Shown: positions 7,156-16,641 of the stretch, in pieces
Numbering within the stretch: the first letter of the stretch is position 1
Layout of the letters: each line of letters begins with the position of its first letter
Source of the DNA: Bacteroidota bacterium
GTDB taxonomy: Bacteria > Bacteroidota > Bacteroidia > JACCXN01
NCBI GenBank assembly: GCA_013696965.1
Contig: JACCXN010000044.1
Span: 1-64,000, forward strand
Direction: 5' to 3'
Length of the DNA stretch: 64,000 bases
Notes under the pieces: generated by a model
Seen by the model: the letters and a program-made list of their open reading frames with translations, nothing else
The model's database searches: none
Told to the model about the DNA's origin: nothing
Made by a program: the position numbers and the translations under genes

Positions 7156-9015
7156 ATGCGTAAAATTATTTTGTTTGGAATTGCTGTCGTGTTATTCCTT
7201 CCTGTTATTGGACAATATAGAGCAAAAAAAGAGGCAAATGCAAATGACGCCAGAGACAATTTTTCCAAGGGGAATTTTAAAGGATCACTTATTGAATATA
7301 CGGAATTGTTGAAGTCAGATCCTAAAAACACCACTTTTCATTATAGAACCGCCTTGTGTTATTTAAATTTAAATACCGATAAATCAAAAGCAATTACACA
7401 TCTTGAATTTGTTATTAAACAAGCAGGATATGATAAACAAGCTCTGCTTGAACTTGGCAAAGCATACCATTATGCTTATAGATTTGACGAGGCTATTGAG
7501 ATTTTAAAAAGATATAAAGAGGAACTTGGAAAAAAAGGTGCAGCAATCATAGAAGCAGATAAATTAATTGCCTATTGTTTTAATGCAAAAGAACTAATTA
7601 AATTCCCACAAAATGTTTCCTTTGAAAATTTGGGTAAAGAAATAAACACAGAATTTCCCGACTATTATCCTTTTGTTTCTAGTGATGAAAACGATTTGAT
7701 TTTTACATCAAGACGCAAAGGAAATATTGGAGGGTTTGAAACTATTGACGGATACTTTACCTCTGATATTTATATTTCGAAAGAAAAAAATGGTAACTGG
7801 TCCAAAGCCAAGAATATGGGGGCAAATGTAAATTCAGACGGAGATGATGAAGCAGTTGGAATTGCTGATGAGGGTAAATATTTATTTATTTACTCAGAAA
7901 ATGCTTTTGAATATGGAGACATCCTGGCTTCACTAAAAAAAGGAAAAAGCTATCAAAGAAGGGAATTGTTGGATCAGAATATAAATACAAATGCACTTGA
8001 GGTTGCCGGATCTATTTCCCCAGATGGAAATATACTTTTGTTTTCCAGTGATAAAGATGGTGGACAAGGAGAGTTAGATATTTTTATGTCAAGAAAATTG
8101 CCTACCGGAAATTGGGGCGTGGCAACAAATCTGTCAAACCTGAACAGCAAATACAATGAAGATTTTCCTATGTTCTCCAGCGATGGTAAAGTAATTTATT
8201 TTTGTTCCCAAGGTCACAATAGCATGGGAGGGTTTGATCTTTTTAAATCAAACTGGGATGAACAAATACAAGAATGGATGAATCCTGTTAATTTAGGTTT
8301 TCCTATAAATACCCCCGAAGATAATATGACCATTTCATTTGCTAGGACAGGTACACATGCTTATATTTCTGCTTACCGCGAAGATAGTTTTGGAGACCTG
8401 GATATTTACAAGGTGAGCTTTAATGCTGCCGAACCTGTTGTTACAACAATAAAAGGGACAATAAAAGCCGAAATGATTATTGACGACAAAAAGTATAAAA
8501 ATTTTCATGTGTATAAAAAAGATAACATTTTAAAAGACTTTCCAGATGAATACCATCCACCAAAGGAAAGCTTATGGAAATTTGTAGAAACAAAAAAAAT
8601 GGAGGAAAAAAAAGGTTTTATATTCAAAACCATTTTGATTTTTGAAAAAAACGGAGTTGAACTTACTGTAGGTCCTGAGAAAATTCCAACCGATCCGGCT
8701 TTTAAGTTTAAAGATATTAAGAATATACTGGTTAAAATTCCTGGTTATGTTCCCTCCCCTGAGTTAATACCTACAATAGAAACAGAAATAGTTGGGGATG
8801 CATTTATTACAATTACAAATAAAAAAACGAATGAAGTTTTTGGAACTTACCTTAGTCAATCTTCAGGAAAATTTATAATTATAGCACCACCTGCAATTTA
8901 TACTATTCAAGTTGAGGCCAAAGGTTATAATTTATTTAAGGATGATTTAATAATTTTCGATAAAGCATCATTTATATCTGAATTGCAAAAAGATATTATT
9001 TTGAAGAAGGAATAA
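7156..9015 (+). CDS. Exported TPR and PD40 beta-propeller protein lacking an OmpA domain
   Basis: A 619-residue exported protein with a signal peptide (residues 1-19, ending VIGQ). Residues about 30-150 are TPR-like helical repeats (FSKGNFKGSLIEYTELLKSD, ALLELGKAYHYAYRFDEAIE). Residues about 165-420 hold PD40/WD40-like propeller blades with the recurring 'S-x-D-x-x-x-I-Y/F-F-x-S' pattern (YYPFVSSDENDLIFTSRRKG, SISPDGNILLFSSDKDGGQG, FPMFSSDGKVIYFCSQGHNS). The last part, ending APPAIYTIQVEAKGYNLFKD, resembles a carboxypeptidase-regulatory beta domain. TPR-PD40-regulatory domain is the order of the T9SS protein PorE and relatives, but the C-terminal peptidoglycan-binding OmpA domain is missing. 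It is probably periplasmic; a T9SS role is only a possibility. Confidence 0.78.
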   Translation: MRKIILFGIAVVLFLPVIGQYRAKKEANANDARDNFSKGNFKGSLIEYTELLKSDPKNTTFHYRTALCYLNLNTDKSKAITHLEFVIKQAGYDKQALLELGKAYHYAYRFDEAIEILKRYKEELGKKGAAIIEADKLIAYCFNAKELIKFPQNVSFENLGKEINTEFPDYYPFVSSDENDLIFTSRRKGNIGGFETIDGYFTSDIYISKEKNGNWSKAKNMGANVNSDGDDEAVGIADEGKYLFIYSENAFEYGDILASLKKGKSYQRRELLDQNINTNALEVAGSISPDGNILLFSSDKDGGQGELDIFMSRKLPTGNWGVATNLSNLNSKYNEDFPMFSSDGKVIYFCSQGHNSMGGFDLFKSNWDEQIQEWMNPVNLGFPINTPEDNMTISFARTGTHAYISAYREDSFGDLDIYKVSFNAAEPVVTTIKGTIKAEMIIDDKKYKNFHVYKKDNILKDFPDEYHPPKESLWKFVETKKMEEKKGFIFKTILIFEKNGVELTVGPEKIPTDPAFKFKDIKNILVKIPGYVPSPELIPTIETEIVGDAFITITNKKTNEVFGTYLSQSSGKFIIIAPPAIYTIQVEAKGYNLFKDDLIIFDKASFISELQKDIILKKE

Positions 9016-9032
9016 GGAAAATTAATCCTTAT
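9012..9032. terminator. Small hairpin between convergent genes
   Basis: ATAAGGA and TCCTTAT form a 7-bp stem with a 7-base loop, spanning the stop codon of the plus-strand TPR/PD40 gene and lying just beside the end of the minus-strand isoaspartyl peptidase gene. A short A/T-rich stretch follows on both strands. It may be a weak bidirectional terminator, but the stem is short. Confidence 0.3.
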
Positions 9033-10053
9033 AAATTTTAATGAACATTTTTCCATCCTTATCTATTACTGCCCTGAACATGCCATCAGTGTTAAAAGTC
9101 ATGGAATAATTACCCTGGCTATCAAGTGCTATTACTCCTCCATCTCCCCCTATATTGATAAGCTTTTTGTTAATTACTTCATTTGATGCTTCATCTACAG
9201 AATAACCTTTATATTCCATCATTGCTGAAATATCATGTGCCACAACTGAGCGAATAAAATACTCGCCATGGCCTGTTGATGAAACTGCACATGTTTTATT
9301 GTTGGCATATGTTCCAGCACCTATTATTGGAGAATCTCCAATCCTTCCATACTTTTTATTTGTCATTCCTCCAGTTGAAGTTCCGGCAGAAAGATTTCCA
9401 TGGCTATCAAGTGCAACAGCTCCAACGGTTCCATATTTATAGTCTTTTAATTCAAGGGGTAAAACATAACCACTGCCATCCTTTAAGCCTTTTGATTTTT
9501 GTTCCTTCTCCTGCAATTTTTTTAGCTGCTCAAGTCGCTTTTCATCTTTAAAATAAGAAGGATCAACCAAAACTAAATTTTGTTCCCTGGCAAATTTTTC
9601 TGCGCCTTTACCCACCATTAACACATGAGGAGAATTTTCCATTACACTACGCGCTGCGGTAATTGGATTTTTAATGGTAGTAACACCCGCAACAGCTCCT
9701 GCCTTTAACGTTTTTCCATCCATTATCGAGGCATCAAGTTCATTTCTTTTATCATGGGTAAAAACTGCACCTTTACCTGCATTAAACAATGGAGAATCCT
9801 CAAGTATTTTAATTGCAGATTCTATTGCATCAAGTCCTGAACCACCATTTATTAAAATTTTATATCCAAGTGTAACTGCCTCTTCCATTTTATCAGTATA
9901 TTCTTTTTCTTTTTCTGGAGTCATGTTCTTTTTTAGGATAGTACCTGCACCACCATGTATCATAAAAACAATGTTTTTATCCTGGGCACATATAGTTGAA
10001 AATGAAATTAACTGTATTCCAAGGACAAGGATTAGCCTATAATTTTTTTTCAT
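9022..10053 (-). CDS. Exported isoaspartyl peptidase/L-asparaginase (Ntn hydrolase)
   Basis: A 343-residue member of the plant-type asparaginase (Asparaginase_2) family with a signal peptide (residues 1-24, ending TICAQ), so periplasmic. The mature part starts with the conserved MIHGGAGT. It then carries LDAIESAIKILEDSPLFNAG and, at residues 207-213, the autocleavage site Y-G-T-V-G-A-V; Thr209 becomes the N-terminal nucleophile. DSPIIGAGTYANN and STGHGEYFIR form the substrate pocket. The precursor self-cleaves into alpha and beta chains that remove isoaspartyl residues from peptides and may hydrolyse asparagine. It is convergent with the upstream gene; no operon partners. Confidence 0.9.
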   Translation of the reverse strand: MKKNYRLILVLGIQLISFSTICAQDKNIVFMIHGGAGTILKKNMTPEKEKEYTDKMEEAVTLGYKILINGGSGLDAIESAIKILEDSPLFNAGKGAVFTHDKRNELDASIMDGKTLKAGAVAGVTTIKNPITAARSVMENSPHVLMVGKGAEKFAREQNLVLVDPSYFKDEKRLEQLKKLQEKEQKSKGLKDGSGYVLPLELKDYKYGTVGAVALDSHGNLSAGTSTGGMTNKKYGRIGDSPIIGAGTYANNKTCAVSSTGHGEYFIRSVVAHDISAMMEYKGYSVDEASNEVINKKLINIGGDGGVIALDSQGNYSMTFNTDGMFRAVIDKDGKMFIKIYKD

Positions 10054-10106
10054 AAAATAATGAGTTTAAAGCCAAAGGTATATTAATATCTGTTAATTTC
10101 GTCCAG

Positions 10107-10892
10107 GTGAAAAAGTTTTATATTCTAGCTAAATACATTCGGTACCTGTTTACATCCAAAAGCAGGCATGGTGTACATTCTCCCTTTGTTTATGATTTAA
10201 TAGATAAGGTTATTTACGATAAAACAATTTCTCCCCTTTTTTTTGAAATTGATAAAACAAGAAAGGCATTAAAATCAAACAACACAAAATTAATTATTGA
10301 AGATTTTGGTGCAGGTTCCTCCATTAACAATTCAAAAAGCAGAAAAATAGCAGACATAGCAAGGTATTCAGCAAAATCAAAAAAATATGCACAATTGTTA
10401 TTTCGCTTGGTAAAATATTTTAAACCCCATAACATACTTGAATTGGGTACATCATTAGGCATCACCAGCATTTATCTGGCAAAAGCAGAAAATAATTCAA
10501 TCCTTTATACTTTGGAAGGCTGTACTCAAACCTCAAAAATAGCCCTTGAAAATTTTGAAAAAGCGGGTATCAAAAACATAAAACTAATTCAAGGAAAATT
10601 TGAAGACACGCTACCTGCTTTAATCCCTGAGCTCCCTGTTTTGGATTTTGTTTTTTTTGACGGAAATCACCAAAAGGAAGCAACATTGAGCTATTTTAAT
10701 ACCTGTTTACAAAAAGTAGACAATGATTCGGTTTTTATTTTTGATGATATTCATTGGTCAGAAGGAATGGAACAAGCATGGAAAACAATTACCAGTCATC
10801 CCAAAGTAACCGTTACTGTTGATCTTTTTTTTGTGGGACTGGTGTTTTTTAGAAAAGAACAGCCACGCGAGAATTTTACAGTTAGATTTTAA
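10107..10892 (+). CDS. Class I SAM-dependent methyltransferase
   Basis: A 261-residue protein that appears to start at GTG (10107); no ATG lies suitably upstream. The first ~90 residues are a family-specific lead (YIRYLFTSKSRHGVHSPFVY). Then comes the SAM-binding Rossmann core with motif I ILELGTSLGITSIYLA, an acidic strand-2 end in LYTLEGC, and DFVFFDGNHQKEATLSYF with an FDDIHWSEGMEQAW strand. The latter resembles the O-methyltransferase/DUF-type family found widely in Bacteroidota. Its substrate is unknown. It is divergent from the peptidase gene and followed by ~200 non-coding bases before the ABC gene. Confidence 0.8.
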   Translation: MKKFYILAKYIRYLFTSKSRHGVHSPFVYDLIDKVIYDKTISPLFFEIDKTRKALKSNNTKLIIEDFGAGSSINNSKSRKIADIARYSAKSKKYAQLLFRLVKYFKPHNILELGTSLGITSIYLAKAENNSILYTLEGCTQTSKIALENFEKAGIKNIKLIQGKFEDTLPALIPELPVLDFVFFDGNHQKEATLSYFNTCLQKVDNDSVFIFDDIHWSEGMEQAWKTITSHPKVTVTVDLFFVGLVFFRKEQPRENFTVRF

Positions 10893-11100
10893 GTGGAATT
10901 TTTGCTGTTTATTAGATTTTAAAGCGTGTAAAAACAGGGTGGGGTAAAATAGTAAACCTGTTCCAATATGTATATACATTCTATCAAATACACAAAACTC
11001 CAGTATACTTAACCTTAAATTTCAACCGTTCATAAAAAAAGCTTCATTATAAAGGAAGAAAATCCGAAATTCGTAGAGCTAATTATTTAATAAACATAAA

Positions 11101-11814
11101 ATGACTTCTGTAATACAACTTCAGGAAATCAACCGGACTTATAAAGTGGGCTCTGAAATAGTTCAGGCACTGGGTTCAGTTTCCCTGGATATTTCAAAAA
11201 ACGAGTATGTTGCATTAATGGGGCCATCAGGATCTGGGAAATCTACACTCATGAATATCCTGGGTTGTCTTGACACACCCAGTAAAGGCAGATATTTGTT
11301 AAGCAACCACGATGTAAGCAGAATGAATGATAATGAATTAGCGGAAATCAGGAATAAAGAAATTGGATTTGTTTTCCAGACTTTTAACTTGCTTCCCCGA
11401 TCCACGGCATTGGAAAATGTGGCTCTTCCACTTATATACGCAGGATGGTCTAAAGCAAAAAGAGATCAGCGTGCACTTGAAGTTCTTGATCAGGTGGGAT
11501 TAGGAAACAGAGTTCATCACAAACCCAATGAACTATCAGGAGGGCAAAGACAAAGAGTGGCAGTGGCAAGAGCCCTTGTAAATAATCCTTCCATTATTCT
11601 TGCAGATGAACCTACCGGGAATCTTGATTCTAAAACATCCTACGAAATAATGGCACTTTTCCAACAAATTCATAAAAATGGAAATACCATAATCGTGGTA
11701 ACGCATGAGGAAGATATTGCAATGCATGCACATCGGATAATTCGTTTAAAAGATGGACATGTTGAATCTGACGGGATTAATCAGGAAATTAAAATTTTGG
11801 AGGAACGAATTTGA
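11101..11814 (+). CDS. ABC transporter ATP-binding protein, LolD/MacB/FtsE type
   Basis: A 237-residue ABC ATPase with every motif intact: Walker [10 protein letters not shown] at residues 41-49, Q-loop [18 protein letters not shown], signature [15 protein letters not shown], Walker [13 protein letters not shown] and the H-loop TIIVVTHE. The '[17 protein letters not shown]' Q-loop and NLDS D-loop are typical of the MacB/LolD branch, whose members pair with FtsX-like permeases for lipoprotein release or peptide/macrolide export rather than with channel-type importers. No permease gene is adjacent, so the partner is encoded elsewhere. It is 33 bases upstream of the cobalamin adenosyltransferase gene and may be transcribed with it. 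Confidence 0.88.
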   Translation: MTSVIQLQEINRTYKVGSEIVQALGSVSLDISKNEYVALMGPSGSGKSTLMNILGCLDTPSKGRYLLSNHDVSRMNDNELAEIRNKEIGFVFQTFNLLPRSTALENVALPLIYAGWSKAKRDQRALEVLDQVGLGNRVHHKPNELSGGQRQRVAVARALVNNPSIILADEPTGNLDSKTSYEIMALFQQIHKNGNTIIVVTHEEDIAMHAHRIIRLKDGHVESDGINQEIKILEERI

Positions 11815-11847
11815 GCTTCCAAATATTTTCAATAAACCATAAATAAC

Positions 11848-12396
11848 ATGAAAATATATACAAAAACAGGAGATAAAGGTCAAACATCTTTGCTTGGTGG
11901 AACCAGAGTACCTAAATATCATTTAAGGATTGAAGCATATGGAACCATTGATGAATTAAATTCTTTTATTGGTTTAATCAGAGATCAACAAATAGATGAG
12001 CATTCAAAACAAATGCTTATCGAAATTCAGGATAGGTTATTTACTATTGGCTCTTCTTTGGCTTCGGATCCTGAAAAATCAAAAATGAAAATTCCTGATT
12101 TAAAAGAACAGGATATATCGCTTTTGGAAACGGAAATGGATAAAATGAACGATTTGCTCCCGGAAATGCGTTCTTTCGTCCTCCCTGGAGGACACAGCAT
12201 TGTATCCTTTTGCCATATTTCACGCTGTGTGTGCAGAAGGGCAGAAAGGAATGTGATTCATCTTTCTGAAGAGAGTTTTGTTGCAGAAATGGTAATAATT
12301 TACCTAAACCGCCTTTCCGATTATCTTTTTGTTTTATCCAGAAAGCTATCACAGGATTTTAATGCAATTGAAATACCCTGGAAACCACGAATTTAG
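11848..12396 (+). CDS. Cob(I)alamin adenosyltransferase, PduO type
   Basis: A 182-residue cytoplasmic protein of the PduO/MMAB family. The N-terminal ATP-binding signature YTKTGDKGQTSLLGGTRVPK is at residues 4-23 and YGTIDELNSFIGLIRD follows. The C-terminal half has FVLPGGHS and the diagnostic CRRAERNV segment. The enzyme transfers the adenosyl group of ATP to Co(I) cobalamin, making coenzyme B12 for enzymes such as methylmalonyl-CoA mutase. The full length matches bacterial PduO-core proteins (~180-190). Neither a mutase nor corrin genes are in the window, so the cell may rely on salvaged cobalamin. Confidence 0.9.
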   Translation: MKIYTKTGDKGQTSLLGGTRVPKYHLRIEAYGTIDELNSFIGLIRDQQIDEHSKQMLIEIQDRLFTIGSSLASDPEKSKMKIPDLKEQDISLLETEMDKMNDLLPEMRSFVLPGGHSIVSFCHISRCVCRRAERNVIHLSEESFVAEMVIIYLNRLSDYLFVLSRKLSQDFNAIEIPWKPRI

Positions 12397-12478
12397 TGGA
12401 AATAGCGAGAATTTTTTTTATTCTAAGTAATATTCCCAGAACCATTGCGTTGAGTTTTTTAAAACATAAAATTTTTAC

Positions 12479-12508
12479 TTGTGTATTTGTAGAATAAATT
12501 TAATTTTG
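12479..12508 (+). promoter_or_regulatory. Consensus Bacteroidota promoter for the DUF2795 gene
   Basis: TTG (12479-12481), a 19-base spacer, then TAATTTTG (12501-12508). This is an exact match to the Bacteroidota housekeeping pattern TTG-N19-TAnnTTTG and lies 25 bases upstream of the ATG at 12534, so the leader would be short. One of the two clearest promoters in the window. Confidence 0.7.
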
Positions 12509-12533
12509 CAAAACAAAAAAAAAACTATAAGAA

Positions 12534-12755
12534 ATGTATTGGACGTTAGAATTAGCATCGTATCTTGAAGATGCGCCTTGGCCTGCCACTAAAGAAGAAT
12601 TAATTGATTTTGGAGTGAGATCAGGATCACCTATGGAAGTTATTGAAAATCTTCAGGAAATTGAAGACGAAGGTGAAATCTATGAATCCATAGAAGATAT
12701 ATGGCCTGATTATCCAACCAAAGATGATTTTTTCTTTAACGAGGACGAATATTAA
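12534..12755 (+). CDS. DUF2795 family small acidic protein
   Basis: A 73-residue, strongly acidic cytoplasmic protein (MYWTLELASYLEDAPWPATK; ends FFFNEDEY). The 'L-A-S-Y-L-E-D-A-P-W-P-A-T-K-E-E-L' start, followed by a helix-turn-helix-sized body (MEVIENLQEIEDEGEIYESI), is the DUF2795 pattern, a very conserved small Bacteroidota family of unknown function. It has its own consensus promoter just upstream and a strong terminator just downstream, so it is a monocistronic unit placed in front of secA. Confidence 0.8.
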   Translation: MYWTLELASYLEDAPWPATKEELIDFGVRSGSPMEVIENLQEIEDEGEIYESIEDIWPDYPTKDDFFFNEDEY

Positions 12756-12772
12756 AATTGGTCTGATGATGC

Positions 12773-12804
12773 AAAAAAAGGCTGTTTATTAACAGCCTTT
12801 TTTT
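12773..12804 (+). terminator. Rho-independent terminator after the DUF2795 gene
   Basis: The arms GGCTGTT and AACAGCC, extended by A7/T7 to a 14-bp stem with a TATT loop, are followed by the T run. A textbook intrinsic terminator, 18 bases after the stop codon. By symmetry it could also work on the minus strand. Confidence 0.85.
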
Positions 12805-12885
12805 GTTGCTCTTTCTTCCATAAAGAATTTAGTTTATTTTTGTGTCAAAATATACCTTAAAAAGAGGTTTAATCGTTTATAAAAG

Positions 12886-15800
12886 ATGATAGAATTAATT
12901 ACAAATATATTTAAGGTTTTTGGCACAAAATCCGACAAAGACCTTAAGGAAATGCAGCCTTTAGTTGATAAAGTGCATGTACATACCAAGTCAATTTCAT
13001 TGTTGGATAATGACCAGTTAAGAAATAGGACCCAAGAATTCCGTAAACAAATTTCCGATTATATTTCCGGTGAAAACAAACAAATTGAAGAATTAAAAAA
13101 GCTGGTGCAATCGGATTCGGCAAACGTGGATGAGTCGGAGGAGCATTATAAGAAAATTGATATCCTTGAAAAGAATATCCAGAAAAAAATCGAAGAAAAA
13201 CTTCTTGATTTGCTTCCTGAGGCCTTTGCTGTGGTAAAGGAAACTGCAAAAAGATTTAAAGAAAATAAAACTTTTGAGGTAACTGCAACCCAAATGGATC
13301 GTGATCTTGCCGCTAGAAAAGACAGTGTCTCTGTAAATGGCGATAAGGCAATTTACACCAATACCTGGACTGCTGCCGGTTCTGAAGTTACATGGGACAT
13401 GGTTCATTATGACGTTCAGTTAATTGGTGGTATAGTGCTGCATCAAGGAAAAATAGCCGAGATGGCAACAGGCGAGGGTAAAACCCTTGTGGGAACATTG
13501 CCTGTTTATTTAAACGCACTTTCAGGAAACGGTGTTCACCTGGTAACTGTTAATACATACTTGTCAAAACGTGACTCCGAATGGATGGGGCCATTATTTG
13601 AATTCCATGGACTTAGTGTGGATTGTATTGACAAATACGAACCTAATTCTGACGCCAGGAGAAAAGCATACCTTGCAGACATTACATATGGTACCAACAA
13701 TGAATTTGGTTTTGATTACCTGCGTGATAACATGGCCCGTAATCCTGAAGATCTTGTTCAACGTAAGCATAATTATGCAATTGTGGATGAGGTTGACTCC
13801 GTTTTGATTGATGATGCAAGAACACCTTTGATTATTTCAGGACCTACGCCTAAAGGAGATAAACATGAGTTTTTTCCAATGAAGCCTAAAATTGAAAAAT
13901 TGGTTGCCGCACAAAAACAATATGTTACTTCAATTCTTTCTGAGGCGAAAAAATTACTTGCCGAAAACAATGAGAAAGACGCAGGCTTGCCACTTTTAAG
14001 GGCTTACCGCGGCTTACCTAAAAACAAGGCTTTAATTAAATTTTTAAGCGAATCAGGAGCAAAGCAATTGCTTCAGAAAACTGAAAATTTTTATATGCAG
14101 GACCAGTCAAAGGAAATGCACAAGGTGGATGCTGAATTGTTTTTTGTTATTGATGAAAAACACAATTCAATTGAATTAACTGAAAAAGGCATTGAATTAA
14201 TTACAACTTCTTCTGAAGATGCCGATTTCTTTATCCTTCCAGATGTTGGTACGGCCATTGCAGACATTGAAAAATCAAAACTTGCTGATCAGGAAAAATT
14301 AGCAAAAAAAGACAGTCTGATGACTGATTATGCTATTAAAGCAGAAAGAATTCATACCATCAACCAATTGTTAAAGGCTTACACCTTATTTGAAAAAGAT
14401 GTTGATTATGTTTTGATGGACAGCAAGGTAAAAATTGTGGATGAGCAAACCGGACGTATTATGGAGGGTAGAAGATATTCCGATGGATTGCACCAGGCAA
14501 TTGAAGCAAAAGAAAATGTTAAAATTGAGGCTGCTACCCAAACATATTCTACCATTACTTTGCAGAACTATTTCAGAATGTATAATAAACTGGCCGGTAT
14601 GACTGGTACGGCTGAAACAGAAGCAGGTGAACTTTGGGATATCTACAAGTTGGATGTAATGGTAATTCCTACAAACCGTCCTATTGTTAGAAAAGATCAG
14701 GAAGATTTGGTTTATAAAACAAAGCGTGAGAAATACAATGCGGCAATTGAGGAAATTGAAAAACTAAATAAAGACGGACGTCCTGTACTTGTTGGTACTA
14801 CTTCTGTGGAAATTTCTGAATTGCTAAGCCGTATGCTTAAAATGAAAAACATAAAGCATAATGTACTGAATGCGAAATTGCACCAAAAGGAAGCAGACAT
14901 TGTTGCTGAAGCTGGTAAACCCGGAGCAGTAACAATTGCAACAAACATGGCTGGTAGGGGAACAGATATTAAGATTACTGAAGAAGTGAAAAAATCTGGT
15001 GGTCTTGCCATTGTTGGTACCGAAAGACATGAATCCAGAAGAGTAGACAGGCAGTTAAGAGGTCGCGCTGGTAGACAAGGTGATCCAGGAACTTCCCAGT
15101 TTTTTGTTTCTTTGGATGATGATCTGATGAGGTTATTTGGTTCGGGAAGAATTGCTTCGCTTATGGATCGGATGGGTTTGAAAGAAGGAGAGGTTATTCA
15201 GCATTCCATGATTACCAAATCAATTGAACGTGCTCAGAAAAAGGTGGAGGAAAACAACTTTGGTATCCGTAAAAGGTTGCTGGAATATGATGATGTAATG
15301 AATTCTCAAAGGGAAGTTATATATACCAAAAGAAGGCACGCTTTATATGGTGAGAGGCTTGAGGTAGATATAGCAAATATGATATATGACACTTGTGAGA
15401 GCATTGTAAATGTGTATCATGCTGAAAGAAATTTTGAAGCTTTTAAATTAGAGTTAATCAGAAATCTGGCAGTAAGTGTTACTATTGATGAACAACAATT
15501 CCTGAAAATGAATGCTCAGAGCCTTGTTGATCTTATTTACAATGAATCCCTTAGGAAATACTCAGATAAAAAGATTCAGATAAGTAAAACATCATTTCCT
15601 GTAATAAAAGGTGTATTTGAAAACCAGGGAAATTCATTTGAAAATATTGTAGTTCCTTTTACAGATGGAATTAAAACAATGCAGGTTGTTACCAATTTGA
15701 AAAAGGCTTACGAATCAAATGGAAAAACAGTTATAAAGTCCTTTGAAGAAGGTATTATTCTATCCATTATTGACGAAGCCTGGAAAGAGCATTTAAGAGA

Positions 15801-16173
15801 GATGGATGATTTAAAGCAATCGGTACAAAATGCCGTTTATGAGCAAAAGGATCCATTGTTGGTATACAAGTTTGAGTCTTTTGAATTATTTAAACGCATG
15901 CTTGATAAAATTAACAAGGAAATAATTTCCTTTTTAATGAAAGCAAACCTCCCCATTCAAAATCCCGATAATATTCAGCAAGCTAAAGCTCCACTTAGAA
16001 TGCCAATAAACCTTAAAGCTTCACGTACGGATCAATTGAGCACAAATGGCAACGCAGAAGAGCAGCAGGAGCGCAAATTAGAGCCGGTGAGAGTAGAACA
16101 GAAGGCGGGCAGAAATGATCCTTGTCCCTGTGGAAGCGGTAAGAAGTTTAAACAGTGCCACGGTAAAGAATAA
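12886..16173 (+). CDS. secA: Preprotein translocase ATPase SecA
   Basis: The 1095-residue motor that drives unfolded preproteins through SecYEG using ATP. Visible are the DEAD-type nucleotide site [14 protein letters not shown], the Walker [21 protein letters not shown], the preprotein cross-linking region and second helicase domain ([41 protein letters not shown]), the helical scaffold with [15 protein letters not shown], and the C-terminal zinc-binding SEC-C motif [20 protein letters not shown]. It is ~190 residues longer than E. coli SecA because of insertions in the N-terminal half (residues about 50-110 and 320-470), which is normal for Bacteroidota. Residues 1015-1070 form a variable linker. 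All signal-peptide proteins in this window depend on it. Confidence 0.97.
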   Translation: MIELITNIFKVFGTKSDKDLKEMQPLVDKVHVHTKSISLLDNDQLRNRTQEFRKQISDYISGENKQIEELKKLVQSDSANVDESEEHYKKIDILEKNIQKKIEEKLLDLLPEAFAVVKETAKRFKENKTFEVTATQMDRDLAARKDSVSVNGDKAIYTNTWTAAGSEVTWDMVHYDVQLIGGIVLHQGKIAEMATGEGKTLVGTLPVYLNALSGNGVHLVTVNTYLSKRDSEWMGPLFEFHGLSVDCIDKYEPNSDARRKAYLADITYGTNNEFGFDYLRDNMARNPEDLVQRKHNYAIVDEVDSVLIDDARTPLIISGPTPKGDKHEFFPMKPKIEKLVAAQKQYVTSILSEAKKLLAENNEKDAGLPLLRAYRGLPKNKALIKFLSESGAKQLLQKTENFYMQDQSKEMHKVDAELFFVIDEKHNSIELTEKGIELITTSSEDADFFILPDVGTAIADIEKSKLADQEKLAKKDSLMTDYAIKAERIHTINQLLKAYTLFEKDVDYVLMDSKVKIVDEQTGRIMEGRRYSDGLHQAIEAKENVKIEAATQTYSTITLQNYFRMYNKLAGMTGTAETEAGELWDIYKLDVMVIPTNRPIVRKDQEDLVYKTKREKYNAAIEEIEKLNKDGRPVLVGTTSVEISELLSRMLKMKNIKHNVLNAKLHQKEADIVAEAGKPGAVTIATNMAGRGTDIKITEEVKKSGGLAIVGTERHESRRVDRQLRGRAGRQGDPGTSQFFVSLDDDLMRLFGSGRIASLMDRMGLKEGEVIQHSMITKSIERAQKKVEENNFGIRKRLLEYDDVMNSQREVIYTKRRHALYGERLEVDIANMIYDTCESIVNVYHAERNFEAFKLELIRNLAVSVTIDEQQFLKMNAQSLVDLIYNESLRKYSDKKIQISKTSFPVIKGVFENQGNSFENIVVPFTDGIKTMQVVTNLKKAYESNGKTVIKSFEEGIILSIIDEAWKEHLREMDDLKQSVQNAVYEQKDPLLVYKFESFELFKRMLDKINKEIISFLMKANLPIQNPDNIQQAKAPLRMPINLKASRTDQLSTNGNAEEQQERKLEPVRVEQKAGRNDPCPCGSGKKFKQCHGKE

Positions 16174-16194
16174 ACAATTTAATAGATTTGCAAT

Positions 16195-16232
16195 AAAAGG
16201 GGAATCGTAGCAATACTATTCCCCCTTTTTTT
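16195..16232 (+). terminator. Rho-independent terminator of secA
   Basis: AAAAGGGGAAT and ATTCCCC pair around a 12-base loop, followed by C and a run of T (CTTTTTTTT). It lies 22 bases after the secA stop codon. Confidence 0.8.
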
Positions 16233-16259
16233 TCCTTTTTTCGATCAAATCTTTCGAAT

Positions 16260-16445
16260 TGCATCTATACCTTTTTTTCTCCCAATCCTTCTTGAACATT
16301 TACTATCCATTATCCTTTCTAACAATCATCTGTTATCCTGTCATTCTTATCAGAAAGGTCATCTTACTTTGATAATAAGAGATTTTGCTTTACCAATTCA
16401 TGAAATTTGTTTTTGTCTATAATCATCAGATTTGCCCTTAGTTCA
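16260..16445 (-). other. Degenerate frame following the 16443-16607 remnant
   Basis: Just past the stop of the adjacent remnant, the minus strand has an ATG at about 16429 opening a 20-codon peptide, MIIDKNKFHELVKQNLLLSK. It is followed in frame, after one TAA, by about 14 more protein-like codons (DDLSDKNDRITDDC) and then several stops. This looks like the decayed start of a gene rather than random AT-rich DNA, but evidence is limited to composition. Confidence 0.25.
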
Positions 16446-16607
16446 TTTTTTTTTATCCTTTACGAAGGACCAGAATAAATTAAATTGATTAATTCTTTCC
16501 CCAATTTCCTTGTATTTAATCCCAGTTTTTCTGAAAAAATCGATCAATAACTCCACATGTTGATTGGAAAAGACGAGTTTAGGGTGAAATAAATAATTGG
16601 CCAAGTT
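16443..16607 (-). pseudogene. Coding remnant in the secA downstream gap
   Basis: A 54-codon open frame on the minus strand without a start codon, preceded by TAA. It encodes a protein-like stretch including LLIDFFRKTGIKYKEIGERI and ending NLFWSFVKDKKK. The mix of charged and hydrophobic residues suggests helices and is unlike translated non-coding DNA, which here gives mostly Lys/Asn/Ile/Phe strings. I cannot name a family. It reads as the C-terminal end of a lost gene. The plus strand here has nothing. Confidence 0.35.
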
Positions 16608-16641
16608 TTAATACGTCTTTTTTTTTGAGTAAATCAATAAT

